Source of the DNA: RDXT01 sp033765305
GTDB taxonomy: Bacteria; Bacteroidota; Bacteroidia; J057
Assembly (NCBI GenBank): GCA_033765305.1
Contig: JANRID010000076.1
Span: 1 to 64,000, forward strand
Direction of reading: 5' to 3'
Length of the DNA stretch: 64,000 bases
Part shown: positions 26,544 through 35,328 of the stretch, piece by piece
Layout of the letters: each line of letters opens with the position of its first letter
How positions within the stretch are numbered: position 1 is the stretch's first letter
Notes under the pieces: generated by a model
Told to the model about the DNA's origin: nothing
The model's input: the letters and a program-made list of their open reading frames with translations, nothing else
Databases searched by the model: none
Program-made: the position numbers and the translations under genes

Positions 26544-27101
26544 TCAGAGGAGCGCGTCCAGCGCTGCCTTGAACTCGGCGCTGCCCACCAGCGTCTGCGG
26601 CGAGAATGACTTCACCACCCGGCCCTGGCGGTCCACCAGGTATTTGTGGAAGTTCCACTGCGGGGCCGTGCCGGTCGTCTGGCTCAGGTACTTGTAGAGC
26701 GGGTGCATGTCCCGGCCCTTGACGGAGATCTTGGAAAACATCGGGAAGGACACGCCGTAATTGATGGAGCAGAACTGCTGGATGTCCTCGTTGCTGCCCG
26801 GCTCCTGGCCGAGGAAATCGTTGGCGGGAAATCCGAGGATGACCAGGCCCTCAGGCGCATGCGCCTCGTACAGTTCCTGCAGGCCGGCATACTGCGGGGT
26901 CAGGCCGCAGCGGGAGGCAACATTGACGATCAGGACTACTTTGCCCTCGTACTCGCGCAGGGAGCGCGTCTTCCCGTCGATGGTCTCTACCGTGAACTCA
27001 TAGATCGAGCTGGCCTGGGAGGCAGTCTGGGCGGTTTGTGCTTGCATGGGAAACCATTTAGCGGCAATTGCTGCCGGAAGCATAAGCAGGTTACGGATCA
27101 T
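26544..27101 (-). CDS. Glutathione peroxidase-family thiol peroxidase, exported
   Basis: Reduces peroxides using a catalytic Cys. The 185-residue protein keeps the GPx tetrad: Cys65 in NVASRCGLTPQY, Gln99 in FPANDFLGQEPG, and Trp149-Asn150 in QWNFHKYL. Cys replaces selenocysteine, as is usual in bacteria, which generally makes thioredoxin the likely reductant. An N-terminal hydrophobic stretch (LLMLPAAIAAKWFPMQAQ) looks like a signal peptide, so it probably acts in the envelope. The open frame runs upstream to 27767 but similarity starts at 27101. Convergent with the Pro-repeat gene. Confidence 0.93.
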   Translation of the reverse strand: MIRNLLMLPAAIAAKWFPMQAQTAQTASQASSIYEFTVETIDGKTRSLREYEGKVVLIVNVASRCGLTPQYAGLQELYEAHAPEGLVILGFPANDFLGQEPGSNEDIQQFCSINYGVSFPMFSKISVKGRDMHPLYKYLSQTTGTAPQWNFHKYLVDRQGRVVKSFSPQTLVGSAEFKAALDALL

Positions 27102-27242
27102 ATTCGACAGATCTGATGAGCAGCTATAACTCCCGGAGCGGCGAAACTGTTGGCGCCGGGCCGGCGGCCGGCTGAAATTTGCAGGGTCTTTGCTATCTTG
27201 GGCGCAGCGCCGGGAGGGCCCCGGCCCGATCTTCCAACCCGT

Positions 27243-27941
27243 ATGAGTACCAATCTGGAAGCGCTGTTCCGGCAAGCCTTTGAGGACGGCATCTTCACCA
27301 AGGCGGAGCGCCAGGCGCTCGCGCAGATCCTCCTGGAGGAGCCGCTCACGGACCAGGCGCGCAGTGTGCTGCATGCCAAGGTCTTCGGCATCGCGGCAGA
27401 GTCGATGGGCGATCCCGGCGACCGCCGCATCCTCGAATGGCTGGAGACTGCCACCCGCCTCCTGCATCCGGGCCGCCAGGCCCCGGCCCAGCCTTCCGGC
27501 ACCCAGGTCTATGTAAGTCCGGGCACGGAATGCCTGCATGCCATCCAGTCCATGCTGCGCAGCGCGCGGGAGCAGATGGACATCTGCGTATTCACCATCA
27601 GCGACGACCGCATCACGGAGGAGATCTTCGCCTGCCACGCCCGGGGCGTGCAGGTGCGCATCATCACCGACGACGACAAAAGCCTCGACGACGGCTCCGA
27701 CATCCGGCGGCTGGCCCGCGGCGGCGTGCCGGTGCGCATGGACCGCACCGAGTACCACATGCACCACAAGTTTGCCGTAGCCGATCAGGCGCGGGTGCTG
27801 ACAGGCAGCTACAACTGGACCCGCAGCGCAGCGGAGTACAACGAGGAAAACCTCCTGATCACCAGCGATCCGGCGGCGGTGCGCCGCTTCTCGGAGCTGT
27901 TCGGGGAGCTGTGGGAGCAGTTCCGCGCCGACGAGCTCTGA
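27243..27941 (+). CDS. Single-HKD phospholipase D-like protein
   Basis: A 232-residue PLD-superfamily protein with one HxKxxxxD motif: His174, Lys176 and Asp181 in YHMHHKFAVADQ, followed by TGSYNWTRSAAEYNEENLL. Single-motif members act as dimers on phosphodiesters (lipids or nucleic acids); which is unknown here. Residues 1-80 are a helical N-terminal domain with a partial EF/TerB-like helical pattern (FEDGIFTKAERQALAQILLEE), similar to a putative regulatory domain. There is no signal peptide, so it is probably cytoplasmic. The start at 27243 (MSTNLEALFRQ) is chosen as the first codon before the conserved helix. It is followed by the trxA leader. Confidence 0.87.
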   Translation: MSTNLEALFRQAFEDGIFTKAERQALAQILLEEPLTDQARSVLHAKVFGIAAESMGDPGDRRILEWLETATRLLHPGRQAPAQPSGTQVYVSPGTECLHAIQSMLRSAREQMDICVFTISDDRITEEIFACHARGVQVRIITDDDKSLDDGSDIRRLARGGVPVRMDRTEYHMHHKFAVADQARVLTGSYNWTRSAAEYNEENLLITSDPAAVRRFSELFGELWEQFRADEL

Positions 27942-27971
27942 GGCGGGCGCAGAAATGTAAGCGAGGCAGCT

Positions 27972-28001
27972 TTTGCCCGGACGGGAAATCCCGTATCTTT
28001 A
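27972..28001 (+). promoter_or_regulatory. trxA promoter
   Basis: TTTG (27972-27975), 18-nt spacer, TATCTTTA (27994-28001), a one-base variant of TAnnTTTG. Start expected near 28006-28008. Confidence 0.5.
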
Positions 28002-28011
28002 GGAGGCGAAG

Positions 28012-28030
28012 AACCTCTGCGGGGTTTTTT
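28012..28030 (+). promoter_or_regulatory. Terminator-like hairpin in the trxA leader
   Basis: AACCTC (28012-28017), loop TGC, GGGGTT (28021-28026) and a run of T (to 28030) lie between the trxA promoter and its ATG at 28065. It could end the PLD transcript or attenuate trxA. The stem is short (6 bp with one G-T pair). Confidence 0.4.
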
Positions 28031-28064
28031 CGTAAGATGAACCTCAAACTAGCAATCTTCCGCA

Positions 28065-28388
28065 ATGGCAAAGCCGATTACCATTACAGATAGCAACTTC
28101 GAAGAAGTGGTGCTGCATTCCGACAAGCCGGTTCTGGTCGATTTCTGGGCAGAATGGTGCGGCCCCTGCCGCGCGATCGCCCCGGCAATCGAGGATCTGG
28201 CAGGCGAGCTGGAAGGCCAGATCGTCGTCGGGAAACTGGATGTGGACCACAATCCGGAGACCTCCATCCGCTACGGCGTGATGAGCATCCCGACCCTGCT
28301 CGTATTCAAAGGCGGCCAGGTGGTGGACAAGCTGGTAGGCCTCGCGCCCAAGTCCGTGATTGCCAACAAGGTTGTGGCGCACGCCTGA
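28065..28388 (+). CDS. trxA: Thioredoxin
   Basis: A 107-residue cytoplasmic thiol-disulfide reductase with the active site WCGPC at residues 31-35, FWAEWCGPCRAIAPAIEDLA context, and the cis-Pro loop SIPTLLVFKGG. It is the classic single-domain length. The neighbouring peroxidase (26544-27101) may be one of its clients, though the two are not in one operon. Convergent with accD across a hairpin. Confidence 0.97.
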   Translation: MAKPITITDSNFEEVVLHSDKPVLVDFWAEWCGPCRAIAPAIEDLAGELEGQIVVGKLDVDHNPETSIRYGVMSIPTLLVFKGGQVVDKLVGLAPKSVIANKVVAHA

Positions 28389-28411
28389 GCCAGGCATGGT
28401 GAAGAAGCCGG

Positions 28412-28443
28412 ACCGGGCTGCCTTCTGCGGAGGGCAGCCCGGT
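28412..28443. terminator. Bidirectional hairpin between trxA and accD
   Basis: A perfect 11-bp stem, ACCGGGCTGCC (28412-28422) and GGCAGCCCGGT (28433-28443), with a 10-nt loop, between the convergent stops of trxA and accD. No T-run on either side. Confidence 0.65.
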
Positions 28444-28461
28444 CTGCATATTAGGCGGGTT

Positions 28462-29319
28462 TCAGGCGGGCTGGCGCTCCATGAGGAGGCGCAGGACGCC
28501 CGCAAGGCGGTCCTTCATCTCCTTGCGGTGCACGATGAAGTCCAGGAAGCCGTGCTCGAGCACAAACTCGGCCTGCTGGAAGCCTTCGGGCAGGTCGCGG
28601 CCGATGGTTTCCTTGATGACGCGGGGGCCGGCGAAGCCGATGAGGGAGCCGGGTTCGGCGATGTTGAGATCGCCGAGCATGGCGAAGCTGGCGGTCACGC
28701 CGCCGGTGGTGGGGTCGGTGAGGACCGAAATGAAGGGCAGGCGGGCCTTGGCGAGCAGGGTCAGCTTGGAGCTGATCTTGGCAAGCTGCATCAGGCTCAG
28801 GGCGCCTTCCATCATGCGGGCGCCGCCGGAGCGGGAGATGATGATCAGCGGGAGCTGCTGCTCCAGGCAGCGGTCGATGCCGCGGCTGATGATTTCGCCC
28901 ATCACGCTGCCCATGCTGCCGCCGATGAACTGGAAGTCCATGGCACAGATCACGGCGGGGGTCTGATGGATCGTGCCTGCGGCGCAGCGGATGGCATCGC
29001 GGAGGCCGGTTTTGCTCATCGTATCCTCCAGGCGCTTGGGGTAGGGCTTGCTGTCGCGGAACTGAAGCGGATCGGCGGAGTAGAGCGTATCGCCGATTTC
29101 CTCAAACTGGTTGCCGTCGAACAGGAGCTCGAAGTATTCCGTGCTGCCGATGCGGAGGTGGTGCTCACAGTACATACAAACGTATGCATTGCTGCGCAGC
29201 GCGCGGGTCTGGAGGGCCCGGCGGCAGTTGGGGCACTGCTCCCAGAGGCCGTCGGGGGTGTTGTTTTTCTCCTCCGTGCGCGTCTTGATATTCTCTTTGG
29301 CGCGTTTAAACCAGCTCAT
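28462..29319 (-). CDS. accD: Acetyl-CoA carboxylase carboxyltransferase subunit beta
   Basis: The zinc-finger half of the carboxyltransferase that makes malonyl-CoA for fatty acid synthesis, paired with AccA encoded elsewhere. The 285-residue protein has the four-Cys zinc ribbon (CPNC at 29-32, CMYC at 48-51), then the crotonase-like fold with MDFQFIGGSMGSVMGE, ISRSGGARMMEG and TDPTTGGVTASFAMLGD. The start at 29319 (MSWFKRAKENIKTRTEEK) is the family start, although the frame is open to 29736. It has its own promoter at 29358-29389. Confidence 0.97.
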   Translation of the reverse strand: MSWFKRAKENIKTRTEEKNNTPDGLWEQCPNCRRALQTRALRSNAYVCMYCEHHLRIGSTEYFELLFDGNQFEEIGDTLYSADPLQFRDSKPYPKRLEDTMSKTGLRDAIRCAAGTIHQTPAVICAMDFQFIGGSMGSVMGEIISRGIDRCLEQQLPLIIISRSGGARMMEGALSLMQLAKISSKLTLLAKARLPFISVLTDPTTGGVTASFAMLGDLNIAEPGSLIGFAGPRVIKETIGRDLPEGFQQAEFVLEHGFLDFIVHRKEMKDRLAGVLRLLMERQPA

Positions 29320-29795
29320 ACGCGGTAATCCAGGGTAAATGAGTTGCCTTGCAGATTCAAAGATAGCAAACCCTGTGCGGAATATGAAATCAGGCTGCCG
29401 CCGGAGCCGGAGGCAGCGGGCCGGCGGGGATGAGGCAACGGATTGCGGGCGCCGGACGTTGTGGGGGCATGCAGGATGTAAGACGGGTTGCGCTGTTTGC
29501 AGATTTCTCGCTTGGCAAACGATTGCCCTAATGAGCGTTAGGGCTGCGGCGTTTCCGGGCACCGGTGCCGCCCCGCTTCGTCCAGGGTCAATAAATATTT
29601 GATTTTCAATGCAGACCGATACACCTCCCCCAATTTGCCCGCAATGAACAATGAGCATGTTACGCTGTTGTAGCAATACTATTAATTTAAGGATAAGTGC
29701 TACTTTGCCGCCGCAATTCACTGCCCGGCAAGACACTGCCGATCTTCGTTCTTTTCCCTCTTGTTCCTTCTCTCAATAAAACCTAAGGCCTTTAT
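29320..29795. other. Intergenic region between accD and the first SusC gene
   Basis: A 476-bp divergent region. It holds the accD promoter, an inverted repeat GCCCTAA-TGAGCG-TTAGGGC at 29525-29544, a 12-nt palindrome (GGCACCGGTGCC, 29558-29569) and AT-rich sequence near 29590-29690. I see no convincing plus-strand -33/-7 pair for SusC; TACTTTG near 29699 is a 7-base near match. No tRNA or small gene recognised. Confidence 0.6.
29358..29389 (-). promoter_or_regulatory. accD promoter
   Basis: Minus strand: TTTC (29389-29386), 20-nt spacer, TATCTTTG (29365-29358), an exact TAnnTTTG -7 box, about 39 bp before the ATG at 29319. Confidence 0.6.
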
Positions 29796-32700
29796 ATGAG
29801 AAGATTCCTACTTGTTGTTTGTGCGAGCCTGTTGTCGGTGACAACGCTGCTTGCACAGCGGGTAGTATCGGGCTCCGTCACGGACGGCGGCACCGGCGAT
29901 CCGCTTCAGGGCGTAAGCGTCCTGATCAAAGGGACCACCATTGGTATTTTTACGGATTCGCGCGGGAAGTTCGCCCTGGACGTCCCCGCCGGCAATGACG
30001 TGCTGATCTTCTCCTTCGCAGGAAAGCAGCGCCAGGAAGTGACCATCGGCAATCAGACGGTGATCAACGTGACCCTGGATGACATCCAGCTCGACGAAGT
30101 GGTCGTGGTAGGCTACGGCACCGTTCAGAAGAAAAACCTGACGGGCTCGCTCTCCTCGATCAAAGGCACCGAAATCGAGACCCTGCCCACGCCGAGCTTT
30201 GAGCAGCAGCTCGCCGGCCGTGCCGCAGGCGTACAGGTGACCACGCCGAGCGGCGTGCTGGGCCAGGCCCCGCGCGTGCGTATCCGCGGCACCAACTCGA
30301 TCTCCTCCGGCGCCGACCCCCTCTACGTGGTGGACAACGTGCCCATCAACACCGGCGACTACTCCGGCGCGGTGGCTCAGAATGCCCTGGCCGACATCAA
30401 CCCCGCTGACATCGAGTCGATCGAGGTGCTGAAGGACGGCTCCGCTACCGCTATCTACGGCTCCCGCGCCGCCAACGGCGTGGTGCTCATCACCACCAAG
30501 CGCGGCCGCTCCGACGGCCAGGTCCGCGTGACCTATGACGGCGTGGTGGGCGTGAACCAGGTGGCCAGCCGCCTCGACCTGCTCAATGCCGAGGAGTTCA
30601 TCACCATCGCCAACGAGAAGTACACCAACGCCGGCCAGCAGCCCCAGGCTTTCCCGGGCCCGGATGATGTGGACACCGACTGGCAGGAGATCATCTTCCG
30701 CAACGGCATGGTGCAGAACCACAACATCTCCATCACCGGCGGCGGCGAGAAAAACAACTACTTCTTCTCCGCAGGCTATTCGGATCAGAACGGCGCCCTC
30801 GTAGCCAACAAGCTCCAGCGCTATTCCTTCCGCGCCAACGTGGATCAGAACATCAACAAGTTCCTCAAGACCGGCTTCGGCCTTGGCTTCACCCGCACCC
30901 AGACCTTCGGTCTGAACACGGGCTCCAACGCCCTCTCCGGCAACCTTGTGGGCGCTGCCCGTCTGCTGCCCAACGTGCGTGCATTCGACGAAAACAATGT
31001 GGTCTATGACGGCTACAACGTCTCCGCCAACGGCGCCGCACTGGGCCAGGACAACAACCTGCGCCTGATCGACAACAACTTCACCAACCTGGCGTTCGTG
31101 CTGGCCAACAACAAGCAGAACGCTACCTCGCACCGTGCCCTGGGCAATGCCTATGCCGAGCTGAACCTGATCGAAGGCCTGAAGCTCCGCACCCAGATCG
31201 GTACTGACCTGCTGCTCAACGAGGACTTCCTGACCTGGGATCCCCGCCACGGCGACGGACGCGGCTCGAACGGCGTGGCCTACAACCAGTCGGTGAGCGC
31301 GCTGCTCTGGAACTGGCAGAACACCATCAGCTACGACCGCCTGATCGCCGATGCCCACAACATCAACTTTGTGGCCGGTCTGGAATATCAGAGCGTGGTG
31401 AACAAGTCCTTCTTCGGCCAGGGCACCAACTTCTCCGACCGCTTCTTCATCCAGAACAACCTGATCAGCGGCTCCTACAGCGCGCAGTTCTCCGGCGGCG
31501 GGTACACGCCCACGGGCTTCGACTCCTACTTCGGCCGGATCAACTACGGCTACAAAGGCCGCTACCTGCTGTCCTTCTCTGCCCGGAACGACGGGATTTC
31601 TTCGCTGGCTGCTGCCAACCGCCGTGGTAACTTCCTGGGCGGCTCGGTCGGCTACCGGATCTCCGAAGAGAACTTCTTCAAGAATGCCGCAGCCCTCAGC
31701 TTCATCTCCGAGCTGAAAATCCGCGGCAGCTACGCGCAGGTCGGCAACACGGACATCGGCGCCTTCCCCTACCTGGGCACCTTCGGGGCCACCCAGTACG
31801 GCAGCCTCACCGGTATTGCCTTCTCCAACGTGGGCAACCCCGAACTGCAGTGGGAAACGTCGAACAAGATCGACGTGGGCATGGACCTCGGGTTCTTCGA
31901 CAACCGCCTGAACCTGATCCTCGACTACTTCGTCAACGACATCTCCGGCCTCGTGCTGGCTGCTCCGACGGCTCCTTCGCTGGGTGTCCCGGGCAACAGC
32001 ATCACCCGCAACATCGGCGCCATGCAGAACCGCGGCTTTGAAGCCACCGTCGATGCCGACGTGATCCGCAAAGGCGACTTCACCTGGAACCTCAACGCCA
32101 ACTTCACCTGGCTGGACAACGAAGTGCTGGAACTGGTGAAAGGCCCCGATGGTAAGGATCAGGACATCATCCTGACCTACAACATCGTGCGCGTGGGCGA
32201 GCAGCTGGGCACCTTCTACGGCTTCGAGTGGGCCGGCGTGAACGCTGCCAACGGCAACCCGATGTGGGTGAAAGGCGACTCCACGATCGTGCAGTACAAC
32301 ATCCCGACGGGCCGCTACCACCTCTACAACGAGGCTGAGCCTGCCGTGCTGGGCGCCGCCAGCTCCCTGAGCGCCAGCGCCGACCGCAAGATCCTGGGCA
32401 GCTCGCTGCCGAGGTTCCAGGGCGGCTTCACCACCACCTTCTCCTGGAAGGGGCTGAGCCTGCAAGCGTTCCTGCGCTACTCCGTGGGCAACCAGGTGAT
32501 GAACGTTACCCGCCAGGCTACGCTGCTCAACCAGGGCTTCCAGAACAACGGCGCCGAGATCCTCGACCGCTGGACCCCGGACAACACCGACGGCACCGTG
32601 CCGCTCGTCTGGATCGGCCGCGAAGCCCCCATCAACAACACCGGCGCTGCTGACAGCCGCTTCCTGGAGTCCGGCGACTTCCTGCGGATGCAGAACCTGG

Positions 32701-32924
32701 TGCTGTCCTACGAGTTCCCGCGCAGCCTCATGAGCAAGACCGGCGAGCTGAACATCCGTTCGCTGCGCGTCTTCGCCCAGATGCAGAATGCCTTCATCCT
32801 CACCAAGTACACGGGCCTCGATCCTGAGCTGAACTCCGCGCTGGGCAACCAGGCGTTCGGCATCGACGACAACGCCAACCCGATCGTGCGCACCACTTCC
32901 TTCGGTCTGAGCCTGGGCTTCTAA
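29796..32924 (+). CDS. SusC/RagA family TonB-dependent outer-membrane transporter
   Basis: A 1042-residue outer-membrane beta-barrel that imports a ligand captured by its SusD partner. A signal peptide (LLVVCASLLSVTTLLAQ) is followed by a carboxypeptidase-regulatory-like domain (VSGSVTDGGTGDPLQGVSV, about 22-100), a plug domain (VVVVGYGTVQKKNLTGSLSS ... VRIRGTNSISSGADPLYVVD, IESIEVLKDGSATAIYGSRA) and a long barrel. It uses favourite codons throughout, consistent with high expression. The SusD partner begins 17 bp downstream. There is no adjacent glycoside hydrolase, sulfatase, peptidase or anti-sigma pair, so the substrate cannot be inferred. Confidence 0.96.
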   Translation: MRRFLLVVCASLLSVTTLLAQRVVSGSVTDGGTGDPLQGVSVLIKGTTIGIFTDSRGKFALDVPAGNDVLIFSFAGKQRQEVTIGNQTVINVTLDDIQLDEVVVVGYGTVQKKNLTGSLSSIKGTEIETLPTPSFEQQLAGRAAGVQVTTPSGVLGQAPRVRIRGTNSISSGADPLYVVDNVPINTGDYSGAVAQNALADINPADIESIEVLKDGSATAIYGSRAANGVVLITTKRGRSDGQVRVTYDGVVGVNQVASRLDLLNAEEFITIANEKYTNAGQQPQAFPGPDDVDTDWQEIIFRNGMVQNHNISITGGGEKNNYFFSAGYSDQNGALVANKLQRYSFRANVDQNINKFLKTGFGLGFTRTQTFGLNTGSNALSGNLVGAARLLPNVRAFDENNVVYDGYNVSANGAALGQDNNLRLIDNNFTNLAFVLANNKQNATSHRALGNAYAELNLIEGLKLRTQIGTDLLLNEDFLTWDPRHGDGRGSNGVAYNQSVSALLWNWQNTISYDRLIADAHNINFVAGLEYQSVVNKSFFGQGTNFSDRFFIQNNLISGSYSAQFSGGGYTPTGFDSYFGRINYGYKGRYLLSFSARNDGISSLAAANRRGNFLGGSVGYRISEENFFKNAAALSFISELKIRGSYAQVGNTDIGAFPYLGTFGATQYGSLTGIAFSNVGNPELQWETSNKIDVGMDLGFFDNRLNLILDYFVNDISGLVLAAPTAPSLGVPGNSITRNIGAMQNRGFEATVDADVIRKGDFTWNLNANFTWLDNEVLELVKGPDGKDQDIILTYNIVRVGEQLGTFYGFEWAGVNAANGNPMWVKGDSTIVQYNIPTGRYHLYNEAEPAVLGAASSLSASADRKILGSSLPRFQGGFTTTFSWKGLSLQAFLRYSVGNQVMNVTRQATLLNQGFQNNGAEILDRWTPDNTDGTVPLVWIGREAPINNTGAADSRFLESGDFLRMQNLVLSYEFPRSLMSKTGELNIRSLRVFAQMQNAFILTKYTGLDPELNSALGNQAFGIDDNANPIVRTTSFGLSLGF

Positions 32925-32941
32925 TCTCAATCCGACACGCA

Positions 32942-34522
32942 ATGAAAAAGCAAGTGAATAAATTCGGCATTTCCTCCCTGCTGGTGGCCGGCCTGCTGCT
33001 GTGGTCCACGCCCGCCTGCGAGGTGACGGATCTCCAGCCGGCTTCGCAGTTCTCCGAAGTGACCGCCTTCTCCTCCATCGAGCGGGTCGAGCTGGCTGCT
33101 ATCGGGATGTACAACGCCGCCCAGAGCGGTTTCTATGCCGGCGGCCAGGTGCGGGGCTATCCCTTCGGTGCCGCTTCCTTCCAGCAGTCCGACATGCGCG
33201 GCGAGGACATGGTGAACGTGGCGCTCTTCTTCGCCATCACCTATGAGTCCACCTACACGCCCTTCAGCCTCAACAACGTGTTCATGTGGAACACCCTGTT
33301 TGGTCTGGTCAACCAGGCAAACATCGTGATCGAAGGGGTGCGCGGTGCTGCCGAAAACGGCATCATCACGGCTCAGGCTGCTGCTGCCTATGAAGGCGAA
33401 GCCCGCCTGCTGCGCGCGCTGGCCTACCACGAGCTGCTGCTTCACTTTGCCCGTCCCTTCGCCGACGGCAACGGCAGCAAGGCCGGGGTGCCCATCCGCG
33501 ACTTCGCGGTGAACTCGCCTGCGAAGGTGGAAGAGGCTGTAAGCCGCGGCCGCGCTACGGTGGCTGAGTGCTACAACTTCATCCTCAGCGACCTGGACTA
33601 CGCCGAGACCAACCTGCCGGCTACCCGTACGGGTGTGGCACGGGTATCCCGCGCGACGAAAGGGGCTGCCATCGCCCTGAAGAGCCGTGTGAAGCTGCAC
33701 AAGCAGGACTGGGCCGGCGTGACCGCAGAAGCCGACAAGCTGATCCCGGCAGCCGCTCCCTACACCAGCCCCATCGGCAACTATGCCCTGACGGCTGCTC
33801 CTGACGGGCCCTTCACGAACAACCAGTCCTCCGAGGCCATCCTCAGCATGGAGAACAACGACGTGGACAACTCCGGTGTGAACGGCGCGCTGCCTGCCAT
33901 GCTCGGCAACCCCTCCAAGGGCGGCCGCGGTCTGGTGATCGTCGGCCCGGCGATCTTCAACCACCCCTCGTGGACGGCTACGGACAAGCGCCGCAGCACC
34001 CTGCTGAGCAACGACGGCAAGGTGTACTACACCGAGAAGTACAAGGACATCACCACCCGAGGCGATGATACGCCTATCATCCGCTTCGCCGAGGTGTTCC
34101 TGAATGCTGCCGAGGCTGCTGCCCGCCAGGGCAACACCGCCCGCGCACTGGATCTGCTCAATGCAGTCCGCAACCGCGCCGTGGACGCCGCCGACCAGTA
34201 CACGGCTGCCAGCTTCGCCGATCAGAAGGCCCTGGTTCAGGCCATTCTGGACGAGCGCCGCATCGAGTTCCTGGCTGAAGGCCGCCGCTGGGCAGACATC
34301 CACCGCCTCGTGCTGGATGCCGACTTCACCACGGGCGGTATTCCTGCCAAGACCCGCTTCGGCGACATCACCTTCGCCCAGTATGACGCGGTGAACCGCC
34401 CCGCCCTGACCCGCGGTCTGGCTGCGATTCCCGAATCCGACTTCCGCTTCCTGTGGCCGATCCCGGCCGACGAGCTTGCTCAGAACCCGACGCTGGCTAC
34501 CCAGCAGAACCCCGGGTACTAA
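32942..34522 (+). CDS. SusD/RagB family nutrient-binding lipoprotein
   Basis: A 526-residue surface lipoprotein (lipobox TPAC in LLWSTPACEVTD) that binds the substrate of the SusC partner 17 bp upstream. TPR-like helices of the SusD fold are visible (EGEARLLRALAYHELLLHFA, RGRATVAECYNFILSDLDYAE, and the C-terminal ERRIEFLAEGRRWADIHRL, equivalent to the family's ERR.ELafEg.RwfDlrR motif). It ends with a strong intrinsic terminator, so SusC and SusD form a two-gene unit. Confidence 0.96.
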   Translation: MKKQVNKFGISSLLVAGLLLWSTPACEVTDLQPASQFSEVTAFSSIERVELAAIGMYNAAQSGFYAGGQVRGYPFGAASFQQSDMRGEDMVNVALFFAITYESTYTPFSLNNVFMWNTLFGLVNQANIVIEGVRGAAENGIITAQAAAAYEGEARLLRALAYHELLLHFARPFADGNGSKAGVPIRDFAVNSPAKVEEAVSRGRATVAECYNFILSDLDYAETNLPATRTGVARVSRATKGAAIALKSRVKLHKQDWAGVTAEADKLIPAAAPYTSPIGNYALTAAPDGPFTNNQSSEAILSMENNDVDNSGVNGALPAMLGNPSKGGRGLVIVGPAIFNHPSWTATDKRRSTLLSNDGKVYYTEKYKDITTRGDDTPIIRFAEVFLNAAEAAARQGNTARALDLLNAVRNRAVDAADQYTAASFADQKALVQAILDERRIEFLAEGRRWADIHRLVLDADFTTGGIPAKTRFGDITFAQYDAVNRPALTRGLAAIPESDFRFLWPIPADELAQNPTLATQQNPGY

Positions 34523-34546
34523 GCCGTACGCAGGATCATCTGACCA

Positions 34547-34582
34547 GCAGGCCGCCTCATCGAGGCGGCCTGCGCTGTTTTT
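34547..34582 (+). terminator. Intrinsic terminator of the first SusC-SusD unit
   Basis: GCAGGCCGCCT (34547-34557), loop CATCG, AGGCGGCCTGC (34563-34573), then GCTGTTTTT. A perfect 11-bp stem followed by a T-run, 24 bp after the SusD stop. Confidence 0.9.
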
Positions 34583-35328
34583 GGGGGAGGAGTGCGGTTG
34601 TTTTCAGGGATAGCTGTCCGGAATAATAGTATTACTATGAATAAAGATTGTAGTTCTATTGAAATGGCAAGCAAAACTAGGATCAGGAATAGCGTTATGC
34701 TCGAACTAAAGCAGCTTTGTGCCTTAAAAACCGGCATCTGGGAGTGTTTTCCGGGTTTAATCCGGGGCTGAAGCGGGAAGTGGTGCCGGTTTGGCGGGCT
34801 TTCGGGGGGATTGCAGGAGCGTTTGCCTGAAAAAAACGGCGGTTGCATAGAGTTTAATTTATAAAAGCATTGATTCTTACATGAAGATTATATTAAATTT
34901 GATATTGAGATATGACCCTGCATCCATACCTGTCACGCTAAAGCCTCCCTATGCATCCCACCTCTGTACGCTGTAATCCGGCCGCAGGCCGGCGATGTTG
35001 CACCCCGGCTTCGGGGGCATATGTCAGATCCTGCCGTCACAGGGACGGCTGATGCTGCGCCGGGCCGTGTGCTGGCCTGGCAGATGGCGCGCAGATATGC
35101 CGGCGCGCCTGTCCATCTGATTGTTCCGACTATTTCCGACTACCTGCCGCGTTGAGTTTTTCCGCTGGACATGTGTCCGGGGCCTGTGCGGGCCCTGGGT
35201 GATTGCCGGCGGTACGGTAAGCGCAGGAATACAGGTCTGGCACATATATGCCAGACTGCTCCGCATACCCATCATGTATTGTATTCAGTTCTTTTCATCT
35301 ATTTCCAAACTTACTCTAAAGCCTTATT
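34583..35328. other. Long intergenic region before the second SusC gene
   Basis: About 750 bp without a convincing gene. The part 34610-34920 is distinctly AT-rich. A minus-strand frame there (34519-34848) has a hydrophobic stretch but runs through the terminator and was not accepted. Other features: hairpins CCGGCC-GCA-GGCCGG near 34979 and CCCCG-GCTT-CGGGG near 35003, and a 22-nt near-palindrome at 35235-35256. The region may hold regulatory DNA or a lost gene. Confidence 0.6.
35235..35256. promoter_or_regulatory. 22-nt near-perfect palindrome upstream of the second SusC gene
   Basis: GTCTGGCA (35235-35242), centre CATATA, TGCCAGAC (35249-35256). The outer 8-nt arms match perfectly. It lies 72 bp before the SusC start, in the place expected for an operator. 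No equivalent was found upstream of the first SusC gene. Confidence 0.5.

Noticed and set aside
27102..27767. N-terminal extension of the glutathione peroxidase
   Set aside because: It overlaps the PLD-like gene in antisense and has no similarity; the signal peptide begins at 27101.
29320..29736. N-terminal extension of accD
   Set aside because: The upstream frame contains the accD promoter and has no family similarity; the conserved start is at 29319.
29808..32942. A 1044-codon minus frame opposite the first SusC
   Set aside because: Antisense shadow of a strongly codon-biased gene; no recognisable protein features.
34519..34848. 109-codon minus-strand frame with a hydrophobic stretch
   Set aside because: It overlaps the SusD terminator, has no promoter and its hydrophobicity comes from AT-rich DNA. 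A degraded gene is possible but not shown.
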